Assembly: GCA_933228675.1 (NCBI GenBank)
Contig: OW121741.1
Coordinates: forward strand, 43,299,080 to 43,363,079
Length of the DNA stretch: 64,000 nt
Direction: 5' to 3'
Origin: Stomorhina lunata
Lineage: Eukaryota > Arthropoda > Insecta > Diptera > Rhiniidae
Shown: positions 1 through 12,006 of the stretch, in pieces
Numbering within the stretch: position 1 is the stretch's first letter
Layout of the letters: every line of letters starts with the position of its first letter
Notes under the pieces: generated by a model
Seen by the model: only the letters and a program-made list of their open reading frames with translations
What the model was told of the DNA's origin: nothing
The model's database searches: none
Made by a program: the position numbers and the translations under genes

Positions 1-1
1 C

Positions 2-262
2 ATGGCGAAAATGGTGGAAAATATTATTAAGTTGGGAATGATTACTTTCATTCCAACAAAAAAGTCTTCGATTAAGTTCCGTCACAAAACGTGGTTTAAT
101 CAGACGTGCAAAACTGCCGTCAGATCTGGAGAGGAAGCATTTAGAATCTGGAGAAATAATAAAACTACAGTTACTGATTTGCTGCGCAAAAAGTCGAGGT
201 CTTCGTGTGCCAAGGTACTTAGTCGTGAGATATCTCTATACGAGGAGCGTCTAAGTACCTAA
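2..262 (+). pseudogene. Non-LTR retrotransposon ORF2 remnant (linker region)
   Basis: An 86-residue open stretch carries a basic, Trp-rich segment (HKTWFNQTCKTAV, then EEAFRIWRNN). It resembles the region between the endonuclease and reverse transcriptase domains of LINE ORF2 proteins. No endonuclease motif lies upstream because the window starts here, and no RT motif follows the stop. I read it as a truncated, decayed LINE copy and cannot place the clade. Confidence 0.4.
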
Positions 263-1214
263 GGGCAGTAAGAGCTTTGATCCAAAGGTTCAAATCGAAT
301 ATCCACAAACACTACTACCTTTTTTCCTAGTTTTTTGGAAAATTTTAATCAATTATATCGTTTTCTAAGCGTTTTAAGGAGTCTTTTTGAAATCTTTTTT
401 AGATCACCAAGCTGATTAATCAGTTTTCGATCATCTATACGAATCCCAAAAGACTGATTTTGCTGATATTATCGTCAACAATCACCAAATTGCTAGCTGG
501 GATCACAATGCATATGCATACGTAGGGGTCAGTGTTGGTCCAATACAAAAAAAAAACTTTTCGCAATTGGCATGGGTTGCCATAACCAACAAAACTTTTT
601 AAATTCGGTTGCAATACACAATCAAGTCATTATTAGTCTTTTTATGTGCGAACTCGGATCATATAATAAAGTACTTAATCTATTTTTACATTAGTCAGGT
701 TTGGCTTATCAAGTCTTGAATTTGTATGAGAAAAAACTGACAGAATTAAAATTGAGCAAACCTGTACTATCAAGTTTACGAAAATTTTGAAAATTTGTAT
801 GAAATTTAAGGAAAATAAAATGAAAACTGATGAACAAAATGTTTGTGTGTGAACGTGAATGCAGGTTCAAAAGAAATTTAAAGAAAAACTGATCAAGTAA
901 ACCTGATTCGTGTGAAACGGGACTTACAACTTAAATTTTCTTTAGAATTATGAGTGTGTTGGTGACTTTTAAGAATATATGTACGTTAATGATCAAAAAA
1001 AATTGAGTATAGTACTTTTAATTTGTTGATTTGAGGGGCCAAAAACTCAATTACGGGAAGAAAGTCTTATGTGAACAACCCATAAAAATGGACCGAGACA
1101 ACACCAATTTAACTAGTATGTGTTATACAACTTTAAAATTGACGCTGGATGTGATTCTGAGTCCATTAGTCTACTTAAAGAATTCACATGTGTTACAAAC
1201 AACAGCAGATACCC
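263..1214. other. AT-rich non-coding stretch, nothing recognised
   Basis: No convincing ORF, tRNA or inverted repeat is seen. If the receptor exons to the right share 3' exons, those exons should lie in this direction. I looked here on the minus strand for a TYxxxxxQF-type tail and did not find one. Confidence 0.5.
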
Positions 1215-2070
1215 TATATAGATTAGAGCGCCAATAGCGTGTATGGGGAAATTTTTATTGAAGAAATACGTTTCCGGCTAACCTCCAGATTTGTTCGAAA
1301 TGCTAAAAAAAACTAATCCATTGAAAATTTGAGGTCAAACGGATGGGGGAAAAGCGTGCCCATGGCCCGCCCAAAATTTGAAAAATACCTGATTTTTTTC
1401 ATTGATTGTAAATAACTTAATTAACACTTTAGAATCAAAAATTCCATATTAAGACATGATTTACAATTCTGTGGCCTGTAAGTACTAAATAGCTGAATTT
1501 CGTCAAAATATCAAGTTTACTTAGATTTTTTTTTCATATTACAAAATTTTACTTTTTTCTTAGGTCTCTTTCAAATATCATTTTTTGATTTTTTGAAAAT
1601 TTTGTTCAACAATTTTTACAAATCATAAATTATTTCTTATTTGTTTCTTTATGAACCTGAAATGATAATTTATTATTTCTAATATTTGTTGAACAAAATT
1701 TTCAAAAATTAAAAAAATGTTTTTTTTTTAACGACCTTTTTTCTCAGGTAAAATGTTCTAATATGAAAAAAACTAAGTTAATTTGATAATATTTTGACGA
1801 AACTTAGCTATTTAGTACTTACAGGCCATAGAAATGTAAATCATGTCTTACCTTGGATTTTTTTTATTCCAAAGTATTACTTAAGTTGTTAACAATCAAT
1901 GTAAAAAAATTAGGTATTTAGCAATTTTGGGCGGGCCATGGGCTCGTTTCCCCCCCATCCGACTGACCTCAAGTTTTTAAGGGATTATTTTTTTTTTGCA
2001 TTTCCAACAAATCTGGTTGTTGTCCGCATACAAATTCCAACTTTGAAAAATAACTGGTACTCTAATATAC
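1215..2070. repeat. Foldback element FB-A, copy 1
   Basis: Left arm (about 1220-1560) and right arm (about 1740-2010) are inverted copies of each other. Both carry the landmark GCCCATGGCCCGCCC or its complement (left near 1360, right near 1930) and the blocks around 1440-1510 and 1800-1880. The middle (about 1600-1700) is AT-rich. There is no coding capacity, so this is a non-autonomous foldback or MITE-like repeat. The right arm runs up to the donor side of the receptor exon at 2138, so it sits in that exon's downstream intron. The right boundary cannot be fixed because the second copy has the same flank. Confidence 0.75.
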
Positions 2071-2137
2071 ATATTCTACCAATAGTGATGTCTGGTATAA
2101 ACTGTTCAGCATTTAAATTATACTTTTAATATCTTAC

Positions 2138-3056
2138 CTCCTCTCTTAGATTATTAAAAAAATCCTGTTACGTAGATAGTAAACATAGGCACTGCCCAGG
2201 AAAATTCTAAAATAATTGTCATTAATAAATCCAACATTCCAAATTGGGGATCGGCCAAATTAACTACACCCACTAAAAAGAAATTTGAAATCGCTTCGAG
2301 ACTTATGATAATTGTACAAATTAACATGGGTATACCATAAATGGTGTTGACTTTTTCAAATGATATTTCACCACAAAACTTTAAGAGTTCACAAAGTTTT
2401 AGAAAATCATCCTTACTGAGAGTTTTAGTTAAATGGACCTGTAACACCAGGTGTTCCATGGATAATGATATAAATTGAGAAGAGTATGAAATGGTTTTAA
2501 CAATTCTTAAGAAAATTGAAGAAATGATCGAAGTCAAAATGCAGCGAAAAGCATACATTACATAGGGCAACATCAGATACCCTTTCATTTTATTTTGGGC
2601 TCTTATTATGATTGAACATAAATTTATTAAGTAAATTGTAGTCATTATATAAAGGACTCGTAAACGTGTATTACTGTAGAGCGGACATTTTTTAGTATTA
2701 TTTAACAAATATTTATTACTCCATTTTCGTAGAATTTCCAATAATTCTAAATGTTGAGGTTGTTTTAGAATCCACCAAAGATTTAAAAAGATATGAGCAA
2801 AGGCTGTAAAAGATATTAATCCGTAAACGAAATAATTGCTGGTTTTATCAGAGTCCTTATCAAAATAATTCGCTTTGAACATCAGATTTAAAGCGATACA
2901 AGTGATCATTATAAGCTGTATAATCACATGATAAATGTAAAATAAAATATCGTTTTCAATCGTATAATTATTGTTTATCTCTTCGTATTTGACGTTTAAT
3001 AAAACGGCGATTTTAAGAAGTTTATAATATATTTTAAATTCGGTATCTTCAGACAT
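2138..3056 (-). pseudogene. Gustatory receptor long first exon (copy 1), frameshifted near its end
   Basis: Insect gustatory receptor (7tm_7) exon, a predicted ligand-gated membrane channel of chemosensory neurons. The reading frame from Met (3056) covers 300 residues and five of the six membrane segments seen in the paralogues; the sixth ends at GFF followed by a stop. Against the near-identical exon at 11077-12006, this copy lacks 9 bp (three residues before KVNTIYG) and a further 2 bp at about 2154-2160. The length difference is exactly 11 bp (919 against 930). The 2-bp loss shifts the frame six or seven codons before the donor, so the LNNLREE end is lost although the donor GTAAG (2133-2137) is intact. 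The exon is probably broken; an assembly error in the T-run is the alternative. The start is shared with the paralogue (MSEDTEFKIYYKLLKIA). Confidence 0.8.
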
Positions 3057-3390
3057 TCTTTTTTTAAGTTTCTTGTGTTATGTGACGAAATATAATTTTC
3101 TTACTAACGTGTAATTGAATAATAATGTTTTAATTAATTATGTTTAATGAAAATAGTTTTTAAGACTTTAATTGATAAGATCAAGATATAGACATAGATA
3201 TATATTTGTACAAAGAAATTTATATTGACTTAATAATTATACATAATTACATAGTAAGAAGTCAGTTTTAAAGACAGTAATAAATTAAATATCCCCTTCC
3301 AATACGATACGATAACAAAACTACCCAAACCAGACCGAAGTTACCCAAAGAAAGAGAAAGATTTCATTGCTCCTCTTACTCGAAAGTACA
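3057..3390 (-). promoter_or_regulatory. 5' flank of receptor exon 1, shared with exon 2
   Basis: This sequence aligns closely with 12007-12395, upstream of the paralogous exon, including the stretch just before ATG and a conserved block ending in a CCCCTTCCAA motif near 3294. The similarity ends where FB-A copy 2 begins. It is therefore the upstream part of the duplicated unit and the likely location of an exon-specific promoter. I see no certain TATA box or initiator. Confidence 0.45.
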
Positions 3391-3733
3391 CAGTAGAGTG
3401 CCAATAGTGTATATAGGGAAATTTTCTTGAAGGTATACGTTTCGGGCCAACCCCCAGATTTGTTCTAAATGCTATAAAAAAACAATCCCTTGAAAATTTG
3501 AAGTCAATCGGATGGGGGGAAAGCGTGCCCATGGCCCGCCCAAAATTTGCAAAATACCTGATTTTTTACTTTGATTGTAAATAACTTAATTAATACTTTA
3601 GAATAAAAAATTCCAAAATAGGACATGATTTACAATTCTATGGCTCGTAAGTACTTAAAAGCTAAATTTCGTCAAAATATTATCAAATTTACTTAGTTTT
3701 TTTTTTTTCATATAAGAAAATTTTACTTTTCTT
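3391..3733. repeat. FB-A copy 2, left arm
   Basis: This matches the left arm of FB-A copy 1, including GCCAATAGTGTATA near the outer end and the GCCCATGGCCCGCCC landmark near 3530. Further pieces of the same copy lie at 4649-4694, about 7743-8162, 8859-8975 and about 10926-11030. All five belong to one original element of under 1 kb that later insertions spread over 7.6 kb. Confidence 0.75.
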
Positions 3734-4640
3734 CAGGGTAAGGATTTGAACACTCATTTCACACATTTACTCATGTGCAAAAATTCCTTTTTATAAAAAT
3801 CTCGCACACAGTCATGGGTATTAACAAATTTTTCTTGTACATTCATCTCTTACTCGTGTTGACAAGAGTAAACTTTTTCTACACAAGTCACGATCAACTA
3901 AAAAATGAAAACCACAGTTTGTGTGCCACTCACAAAAAATATTTTACACGACTAGCGCACGACTTGCCCGTGAGTGGCACATTAGAAGAAATATTAACTA
4001 AATTTCTGCTTTGTTAAAGAAAAGACAAAAACAAAAAATACAAGAACAAAATCAAATTATTGCAAAAAAATAAATGGTTAGAGAGAACAGAGAAATAAAA
4101 TCTCTCGGTTTAAGAAACACAGCGGGAAATATCGCAAGGCCTTTAAACAAAAGTGCATAGAAATATATATACATAGGTATTTTTAATATTTTGATATTTT
4201 GTTTTTGATATTTTGAAAAAAATGATTCAATCTGTTTTTTATTTATCAAAAACCGCATTGATAAATAAAAAATATTACATTATTTATTTTTCTGCAATTT
4301 TTTCACAGTACAAATCTCTAGGCCTCGTAACCGTAGATTTGTCCTGCTGAAAATGTAAAAGACTCAATTGTAATTAACTAATAATGATAATTAACTAAAT
4401 TAAAAATGAATGAATGACAAATGTGGATGCTCATGCGCCTGCTTATGTTGAAGTTTAGTTTAGTAGTGCGCATGAGGAAATGATTTTTAAATTTTATTCA
4501 CTCTTCACGCGCGAGAGTTGTATAAGTTAATCTTTAGTCATAATTGTGTGTAACAAAACAAAAAACATTACTCACAACTCTTGAGAAAGTGCTGAATTTA
4601 GACAAATGAGCTTCACACTCGTGAATATTTTCTTACCCTG
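3734..4640. mobile_element. hAT-like non-autonomous element with 8-bp TSD
   Basis: The element begins CAGGGTAAG and ends CTTACCCTG. Perfect 8-bp target duplications CTTTTCTT flank it at 3726-3733 and 4641-4648. An 8-bp TSD with CAGGG-type termini is typical of the hAT superfamily. The 907-bp interior has only a short ORF (3775-4017) with no transposase similarity that I can see. It sits inside FB-A copy 2, whose sequence resumes right after the second duplication. Confidence 0.85.
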
Positions 4641-4648
4641 CTTTTCTT

Positions 4649-4694
4649 ATATGATCAAAAATCATTTATTGATTTTTGAAAATTTTGTTCAGCA
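4649..4694. repeat. FB-A copy 2, second fragment
   Basis: It continues FB-A after the hAT-like insertion (ATTGATTTTTGAAAATTTTG, as in copy 1 near 1590-1610) and ends where Jockey-like coding sequence starts. Confidence 0.6.
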
Positions 4695-5277
4695 AAACTT
4701 ATCTAAAAGGACTAGATAAAAGTCCTATCATTCGTAAACCACCTTTGAGAACTACGAGTGGAGGCTGGGCAAGAAGCGATTCGGATAAAGGTAATCTGTT
4801 TGTAAACCACCTGAAAAATGTATTTGCCCCTAACTTATCAAATGACATGATGGAGCTACCCCCTGTAGAACAACGATAAGGTTTGAGACTCGGGAGGTTA
4901 TAAAATCTATCCTTGACTTAAACCCCAAAAAAGCACCTGGATTTGACAAAGTGAGCAATAAAATGTTAAAAGAGTTACCCTTAATAGTAATAAAAATAAT
5001 AACATTTATTTTTAATGCAATTCTACATCTAAAATATTATCCTCAAGAATGGAAAGTTTCATTAATCACAATGGTTCCTGGTTCAATGGTTCCAGGTAAA
5101 GATCACACAAAAGTAGTCATATAGACCTATAAGTCTTCTATCTAATATGTCAAAGTTATTTGAAAAACTGAAAAAATTAACGCAAATTTTGGATGAAATT
5201 TGATGAACATTCCCAATCATCAGTTCGGATTTAGAAGAAAACATAGCACAATTGAACAAACACATTGGCTTGTAACT

Positions 5278-5319
5278 TCTTCTGTTATCCTTGACTCCCA
5301 GTGGAGCATAGGGCCTCAA
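5278..5319 (-). mobile_element. 42-bp RTE-type 3' end with perfect 10-bp TSD
   Basis: This is only the extreme 3' end of the retrotransposon seen at 58588-59492 and 62609-64000 (complement of GAGGCCCTATGCTCCACTGG onward, ending in a GAA-rich tail). It is flanked by GCTTGTAACT at 5268-5277 and again at 5320-5329. The Jockey reading frame resumes after it. It is a complete but extremely 5'-truncated insertion. Confidence 0.85.
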
Positions 5320-5579
5320 GCTTGTAACTGCAATTCGAAAAACTTTTGAAGAAAAGAAATATTGCTCTGCTCTCTTCATTGATGTATCACATGCATTTGA
5401 CAAGGTATAGCATAAAGGTTTAATTTACAAATTGAAGTAAATTTTCCCCATAGACATATACATGCTCCTAGATAGCTACCTGGCCCACCGTAAATTTATT
5501 ATTAAAGAAGATGACTTCTTAAGTACCCCAAGGCAACATATTAGGACCAATTCTTTATATTATATACACCTCTGATATA

Positions 5580-6883
5580 ATGGGTGTTTTTTTTAGAGGT
5601 ATAGAACTTCGAATTGAAATAAAACACAAGAAAATCGTTTTAATGTCCATCAATTTGGCCTTATTGGAAAGATACTTTTATGCCATTAATGTTTAAATAT
5701 GATTTCGGGCATGTGGCCGCCGCGGCTGGCTCGAATAAAGCTAATTCTACAGGTCCAATTTTCAACTACTTTTTCGAGCATATGGGGCCATATGTTGGCA
5801 ATAACGCCACGAATGTTGGCTTCCAAGTCCCCTAACGTTTCTGGATTGTTGGCGTAGACGAGCAACTTCACATATCCCCAAAGAAAATAATCCAGTGGTG
5901 TCAAATCGCACGATCTTGGTGGCCAATTGACAGGTCCATTCCGCGAAATTATGCGCTCATCGAATGTTTCCTTCAATAAATCAATTGTGACGTGCGCTGT
6001 GTGGCATGTAGCGCCATCTTGTTGGAACCACAACTCATCCACATTCATGCCATCCAATTGGGGAACAAAATAGTCGGTTATCATGGCTCTATACCGGTCT
6101 CCATTTATGGTAACTGACTCTCCAGCATTATTTCGGAAGAAGTATGGCCCAATGACTCCACCAGCCCATAGAGCACACCAAACAGTCAGTTTTTGTGGAT
6201 GTAATGGCGTCTCAAGGGTCTCATGTGGATTCTCTTCACTCCAAATGCGGCAATTTTGCTTGTTGACGTAGCCATTCAACCAAAAATGAGCCTCATCACT
6301 GAACAAAATTTTGCGATGAAAATCAGCATCGAGATCAATCTCATTTTCGGCCCATACACCAAAATCACGACGCATTGTATGGTCTCGCGGCTTTAATTCT
6401 TGCACAAGCTGGATCTTGTAAGGTCGCAAGCCAAGATCTTTGCGCAAAATCTTCCATAAAGTTGATGGACAAAGCTCCAATTGCTGTGCACGGTGGCGAA
6501 TCGATTCATTCGGGTCCTCTTCAACACTTTGCTCTACAGCGGCAATTGTTTCTTCGGTGCACATTGTTCGACGTCGCTGCGGATACGTATTATCACATAG
6601 ATTAAACGTAGTGCGAAAACGATCCATGGTTAACCGAATTAATTGCTCTGATGGACGATTTTGTCGACCATAAAATGGACGAAGCTTGCGGTAAACTTCG
6701 CGAACTGAACCATTATTTTGGAAATAAATTTGCACGATTTGCAAGCGTTGTTCTTTTGTCAACCTGTTCATGATGAAATGGCAAACAAAACTAAATATTA
6801 ATCACTTGACAGCTGACAAAATGGCCGCCAGTTAAAAAAGTGATGCCAACTTAAAGTTCTATACCTCAATAAAAAACACCCGA
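5580..6883 (-). mobile_element. Tc1/mariner element of the DD41D type with TIRs and TA TSD
   Basis: Terminal inverted repeats of about 27 bp lie at both ends: GGGTGTTTTTT followed by GAGGTATAGAAC, left from 5582, right the complement ending at 6881. Each is bounded by TA (5578-5579 and 6884-6885). The 1304-bp element holds one uninterrupted transposase ORF and lies inside the Jockey-like LINE. Confidence 0.85.
5686..6771 (-). CDS. DD41D Tc1/mariner transposase, intact
   Basis: A 361-residue cut-and-paste transposase. Residues 1-115 form paired helix-turn-helix DNA-binding domains (QRLQIVQIYF near the N terminus; a second HTH around 85-112). The catalytic triad is visible: D159 in ILFSDEAHFW, D252 in WFQQDGATCH and D294 in CDLTPLDYFLWG. 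Forty-one residues separate the last two Asp, the signature of the DD41D (Visitor-type) group rather than DD34D mariner. There are no internal stops, the length is usual for the family, and both TIRs are present, so the copy could still be active. Met at 6771 is chosen because the HTH begins directly after it. Confidence 0.9.
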   Translation of the reverse strand: MNRLTKEQRLQIVQIYFQNNGSVREVYRKLRPFYGRQNRPSEQLIRLTMDRFRTTFNLCDNTYPQRRRTMCTEETIAAVEQSVEEDPNESIRHRAQQLELCPSTLWKILRKDLGLRPYKIQLVQELKPRDHTMRRDFGVWAENEIDLDADFHRKILFSDEAHFWLNGYVNKQNCRIWSEENPHETLETPLHPQKLTVWCALWAGGVIGPYFFRNNAGESVTINGDRYRAMITDYFVPQLDGMNVDELWFQQDGATCHTAHVTIDLLKETFDERIISRNGPVNWPPRSCDLTPLDYFLWGYVKLLVYANNPETLGDLEANIRGVIANIWPHMLEKVVENWTCRISFIRASRGGHMPEIIFKH

Positions 6884-7742
6884 TATATACAAACACGTCC
6901 ACATTTGCTGATGATACTGCCATTCTAAGTATTAATGAAAACCCAGTTGAAGCATCTAAGAATTTACAGAACCATATATTTCAAATAGAAAAATGGTTAA
7001 ACCAATGGAAAATAAAAGTGAATGAACAAAAATGCATTCATATCACCTTTACATTGCGTAGAGACTCGTGCCCTCCAGTTAAAATTAATAACCAATATAT
7101 CCCCCAACAATCAGAAGTGAAATAGCTGGGTATTCACTTGGATCGACGGCTTACGTGGAAGAGTCACATAGATGCCAAATTGACCCAAATTAAACTAAAG
7201 TCAGCCCAACTTAACTGGCTTATTGGTAAAAATTCCAAACTTAGCCTAGATTGCAAAATTTTTCTATAGAACTCTATCATTAAACCAATATGGTGTTACG
7301 GAATTCAATTGTGGGTCACTGCCTCAGAGTCAAATATTGAGAAAATACAAAGGCGGCAAAATAAACTTTTAAGAATAATTACTGGCGCCCCGTGGTACGT
7401 TAAAAACACCAACTTACACAAGGACCTTGAAATTCCGTTGGTTAAAACAGAAAAAGCGAAGCGTGTTGTTAATTATGTCAATAAATTGGCATGTCACCCA
7501 AATCCACTAGCTCGAAATATACTAAACGGTCGCGGCCATATCCGGCTCAGAAGGAGGGATACTAGCGACCTGTACAGCAGCTAAAGAAGTTGGATTGACA
7601 ATGTAAAGGATCCTACTCATGCAAAGAATTATGAAGTTGCATATGGATTTTCATAATTAAGAATTTTGGATTTTAAGATTTGATTACTTATTGTTAGTTC
7701 ATGGAAAATGAAGATTCAATAAATAAAAAAAAACATGAAAAA

Positions 7743-8162
7743 AAATTTATAAATTATAAATTATAGTTTCAGGTTCACAAAAGAAACAAATAAAAAAATA
7801 TAACAGAAAGAATGGTGTCGATATCTTGAACCGTTTAGCCGTACCTACGATTTGAAATCTTAGTATTTCGGGAAAATTTAATTTTTCGGTCGTAATTTGA
7901 TTATACGCTTGTTAAATTGTACCTAAGTTCAATTTTAGTAAAAGAAATAATAAATATTTTTGCTCACTCTGTTGAGAATGTATGCCGCAATGCTTTTTTA
8001 ATATTATAAAAGTATAACATTTTTTTCCCCAGGGCCAAGGGTCAAAATTATTTTTTTAATTTTCCATAGCAAAATAGCGCAATATTAAAAATATATTTAT
8101 GAATTTTAATCCAAATGCAAAAAAAGGTATTTATTTTTATAATTACTATTTTTTTTAATTAC
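7743..8162. repeat. FB-A copy 2, third fragment (interior)
   Basis: AT-rich sequence following the Jockey tail. It includes the motif TCGATATCTTGAACCG (about 7818), similar to TCGATATCTCAAA in the related elements at about 27235 and 60358, and an AGGTTCACAAAAGAAACAAA block related to the FB-A interior. No genes. Confidence 0.45.
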
Positions 8163-8858
8163 ACTGCTCTGCAAAAATTCATTTTTTGTCTTTCCTTTTA
8201 ATAAAACTATGCGGACTATATGGATCTTGATGCGCTAAACTCAGATCCGTTGTCGGTTTTTTTCCATCAGATCTGGTTTTTTTTATGGGCGTGGCAAATT
8301 TTTCCCCTTAAATTAGTCAGGTACGGAGACCTATTTCGTCCTAACTCGAGATCGACTCATCCGATTTTCAAAATTGAAGATAACAAAATTGCATTTATTT
8401 TAGTCTAATTTAATTTATCTGTATCTCTTATCGTTTTGGAGTTTTTTTGAAATTAATGGAGAAAAAATTTTTTTCGTGCGAAATTAGTAATTTTTTTCAG
8501 GTTAAAAATGTAATTAAAAAAAAGATAAAGTAAAATTTTAACATTTTAAACATTTTTCTAAGAGCTACATATCTTTAGAATAAAATAAGCTATAAACCAT
8601 AAAAATCGGTTTAAAAATGTAAATTTTATTACCAATGCATCTTTAAGTGTTTTAATTTTGAAAATCGGCTGAGTCGTTATCGAGTTAGGACGAAATAGGT
8701 CTCTGTGCCTGACTAATTTAAGGGGAAAAATTTGCCACGCCCATAAAAAAAATCCAGACCTGATGGAAAAAAACCGACAACAGATCTGAGTTTAGCGCAT
8801 CAAAATCCATGTAGTCCACATAGTTTTATTAAAAGGAGAATTTGGCTGCAGAGCAGTG
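8163..8858. mobile_element. Foldback MITE with CACTGCTCTGCA termini
   Basis: The ends are CACTGCTCTGCA (8163-8174) and TGCAGAGCAGTG (8847-8858). The arms are inverted copies over about 220-240 bp (about 8163-8400 and 8640-8858), including GCGTGGCAAATTTTTCCCC and its complement. There is no transposase. It interrupts FB-A, which continues at 8859. No clear target duplication is seen. Confidence 0.8.
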
Positions 8859-8975
8859 TTATTATTCTAAAGTATTAATTAAGTTATTTACAATCAAAGT
8901 AAAAAAATCAGGTATTTCGCAATTTTTGGCGGGCCATGGACCCCATCCGATTGACCTCAAATTTTCAAAGGATTA
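8859..8975. repeat. FB-A copy 2, right arm, first part
   Basis: It matches the right arm of copy 1 (AAGTATTAATTAAGTTATTT, then GGCGGGCCATGG) and breaks off at the TATACCC repeat that starts near 8976. Confidence 0.7.
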
Positions 8976-9639
8976 TTATACCCTTCAAAACCATAGATGG
9001 AATGGGTATTATAAGTGTGTGCTGATGTATGTAACGCATAGAAATATTTGTCGTAGACCCACCTTTTAGTATACCAATAGGCTTAGAATCGCTTTCTGAG
9101 TCAAGTTAGCGATGTCCGTCCATCTGGCTGGCTGGCTAGTCGTCTGGCTGGACCCACATGTAAACCTTGTAACCAAACTACAAACTACGCAATTCTAAAG
9201 ATAATTCGATGAAATTTGGAACAGATCATTTTTTTTATAATGGGACCATGGCTATTGAAATCGGTCCATTATTTATGATACCTCCCATAGGTCCCACTTC
9301 CCGGAATTGATATATTGGCCACAAATATCAATGTTTTTTAATGAAATTTAAGACAAATACTGCTTATGTAAACCAAAATCATTGTACCAAATTTCGTTGA
9401 AATTCGTCCACATTTGAGCTCCCATACAAACTCTTCTATGAAAACGCACTAAATGAGACAAAAATCACTAAAACGCTTGTAAATCTAAAGATAATGAGAA
9501 TTTTAATCAATTTTCCAAATTTCGAGATAAGTCCAAATGACGGAAACAGCTGAAATAAATAAGTTTTCAGAAAATATTTGTATGATGGCAAAATTCAGCA
9601 AATATCTTATATATTCCTTATTATATTCCTAAAGAACTA

Positions 9640-10832
<1,193 letters not shown>

Positions 10833-10925
10833 TTTGTCTTTATACAGTTAAAAGAACACCTTTGGCCTTAGTGGTGAAGCGTAACGTATGGTCAGGCTTG
10901 ACTGACTATAGCACTTTCTTACTTG

Positions 10926-11030
10926 CTTTTTTTTTTTAGCATTTTGAACAAATCTGGAGGTTGGCCGCATATAAAATCCAACTTTGAAAAATAATTAACT
11001 TTAATATAAATATTCTACCAATAGTGATGT
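10926..11030. repeat. FB-A copy 2, right arm, last part
   Basis: The block GAACAAATCTGGAGGTTGGC followed by CCAACTTTGAAAAATAA matches copy 1 at about 2000-2060. It lies the same distance from the receptor donor as in copy 1, so the element preceded duplication of the exon. Confidence 0.7.
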
Positions 11031-11076
11031 GTGGTATAAACTGTTCAGCATTTAAATTATACTTTTAATATCTTAC

Positions 11077-12006
11077 CTCCTCTCTTAGATTATTTAATAA
11101 AAATCCTGTTGCGTAGATAGTAAACATAGGCACTGCCCAGGAAAATTCTAAAATAATTGTCATTAATAAATCCCACATTCCAAATCGGGGATCGGTCGAA
11201 TTAACTATACCCACTAAAAAGAAATTTGAAGTCGCTTCGAGACCTATGATAATTGTACAAATCAACATGGGTATACCATAAATGGTGTTGACTTTTTCAG
11301 AAGTTTCAAATGATATTTCACCACAAAACTTTAACAGTTCACGAAATTTTCGAAAATCATCCTTACTGAGAGTTTTAGTTAAATGGACCTGTAACACCAG
11401 GTGTTCCATGGATAATGATATAAATTGAGAAGAATATGAAATGGTTTTAACAATTCTTAAGAAAATTGAAGAAATAATCGAAGTCAAAATGCAGCGAAAA
11501 GTATACATTACATATTGCAATATTAGAAATGCTTTTATTTTAGTTTGGGTTCTTATTATGATTGAACATAAATTTATTAAGTAAATTGTAGTCATTATAT
11601 AAAGGACTCGTAAACGTGTATTACTGTAGAGCGGAAATTTTTTAGTATTATTTAACAAATATTTATTACTCCATTTTCGTAAAATTTCCAATAATTCCAA
11701 ATGTTTAGGTTGTTTTAGAATCCACCAAAGATTTAAGAAGATATGAGCAAAGGCTGTAAAAGATATTAATGCGTAAACGAAATAATGGCTTGTTTTATCA
11801 GAGTCCTCATCAAAATAATTCGCTTTGAACATCAGATTTAGGGCAATACAAGTGATCATTATAAGTTGTATAATCACATAATAAATGTAAAATAAAATAT
11901 CGTTTTCAATCGTATAATTATCGTGTATCTCTTCATATTTGGCGTTTAATAAACCGGCGATTTTAAGAAGTTTATAATATATTTTAAATTCGGTATCTTC
12001 GGACAT
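11077..12006 (-). CDS. Gustatory receptor long first exon (copy 2), intact
   Basis: A 310-codon open exon of an insect 7tm_7 gustatory receptor, a predicted ligand-gated ion-channel subunit of taste-neuron membranes. Six hydrophobic segments fall at about residues 37-59, 76-96, 133-151, 160-184, 239-268 and 276-304. TM7 is absent because the exon stops at LNNLREE. It ends in phase 0 at GAG, next to donor GTAAGAT (11071-11076). The N terminus MSEDTEFKIYYKLLKIA places the start at 12006. It is nearly identical to the exon at 2138-3056 but lacks that copy's frameshift. No 3' exon with the family's C-terminal tail is visible before the next receptor exon, so splicing to distant shared exons is inferred. 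Gr39a resemblance is an inference from the layout and the TGN-Y/F spacing seen in sister exons. Confidence 0.85.

Larger units (their letters stand above)
4695..7742 (+). mobile_element. Decayed Jockey-like LINE, itself carrying two insertions
   Basis: Conceptual translation with frameshifts gives an RT of the Jockey group. Motifs in order: LNPKKAPGFDKVSNKML (about 4917-4968), NHQFGFRRKHSTIEQ (about 5215-5265), ALFIDVSHAFDKV (about 5365-5406), then, after a mariner insertion, remains of the thumb region (about 6990-7150). A C-terminal stretch (7309-7584) includes IQRRQNKLLRIITGAPW. It ends near 7720-7742 in an AATAAA-like, A-rich tail. The start near 4695 is a 5' truncation. Many stops show that it is dead. 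Confidence 0.75.

Noticed and set aside
6083..6673. Plus-strand ORFs opposite the DD41D transposase
   Set aside because: Shadows of the transposase gene, with no family features.
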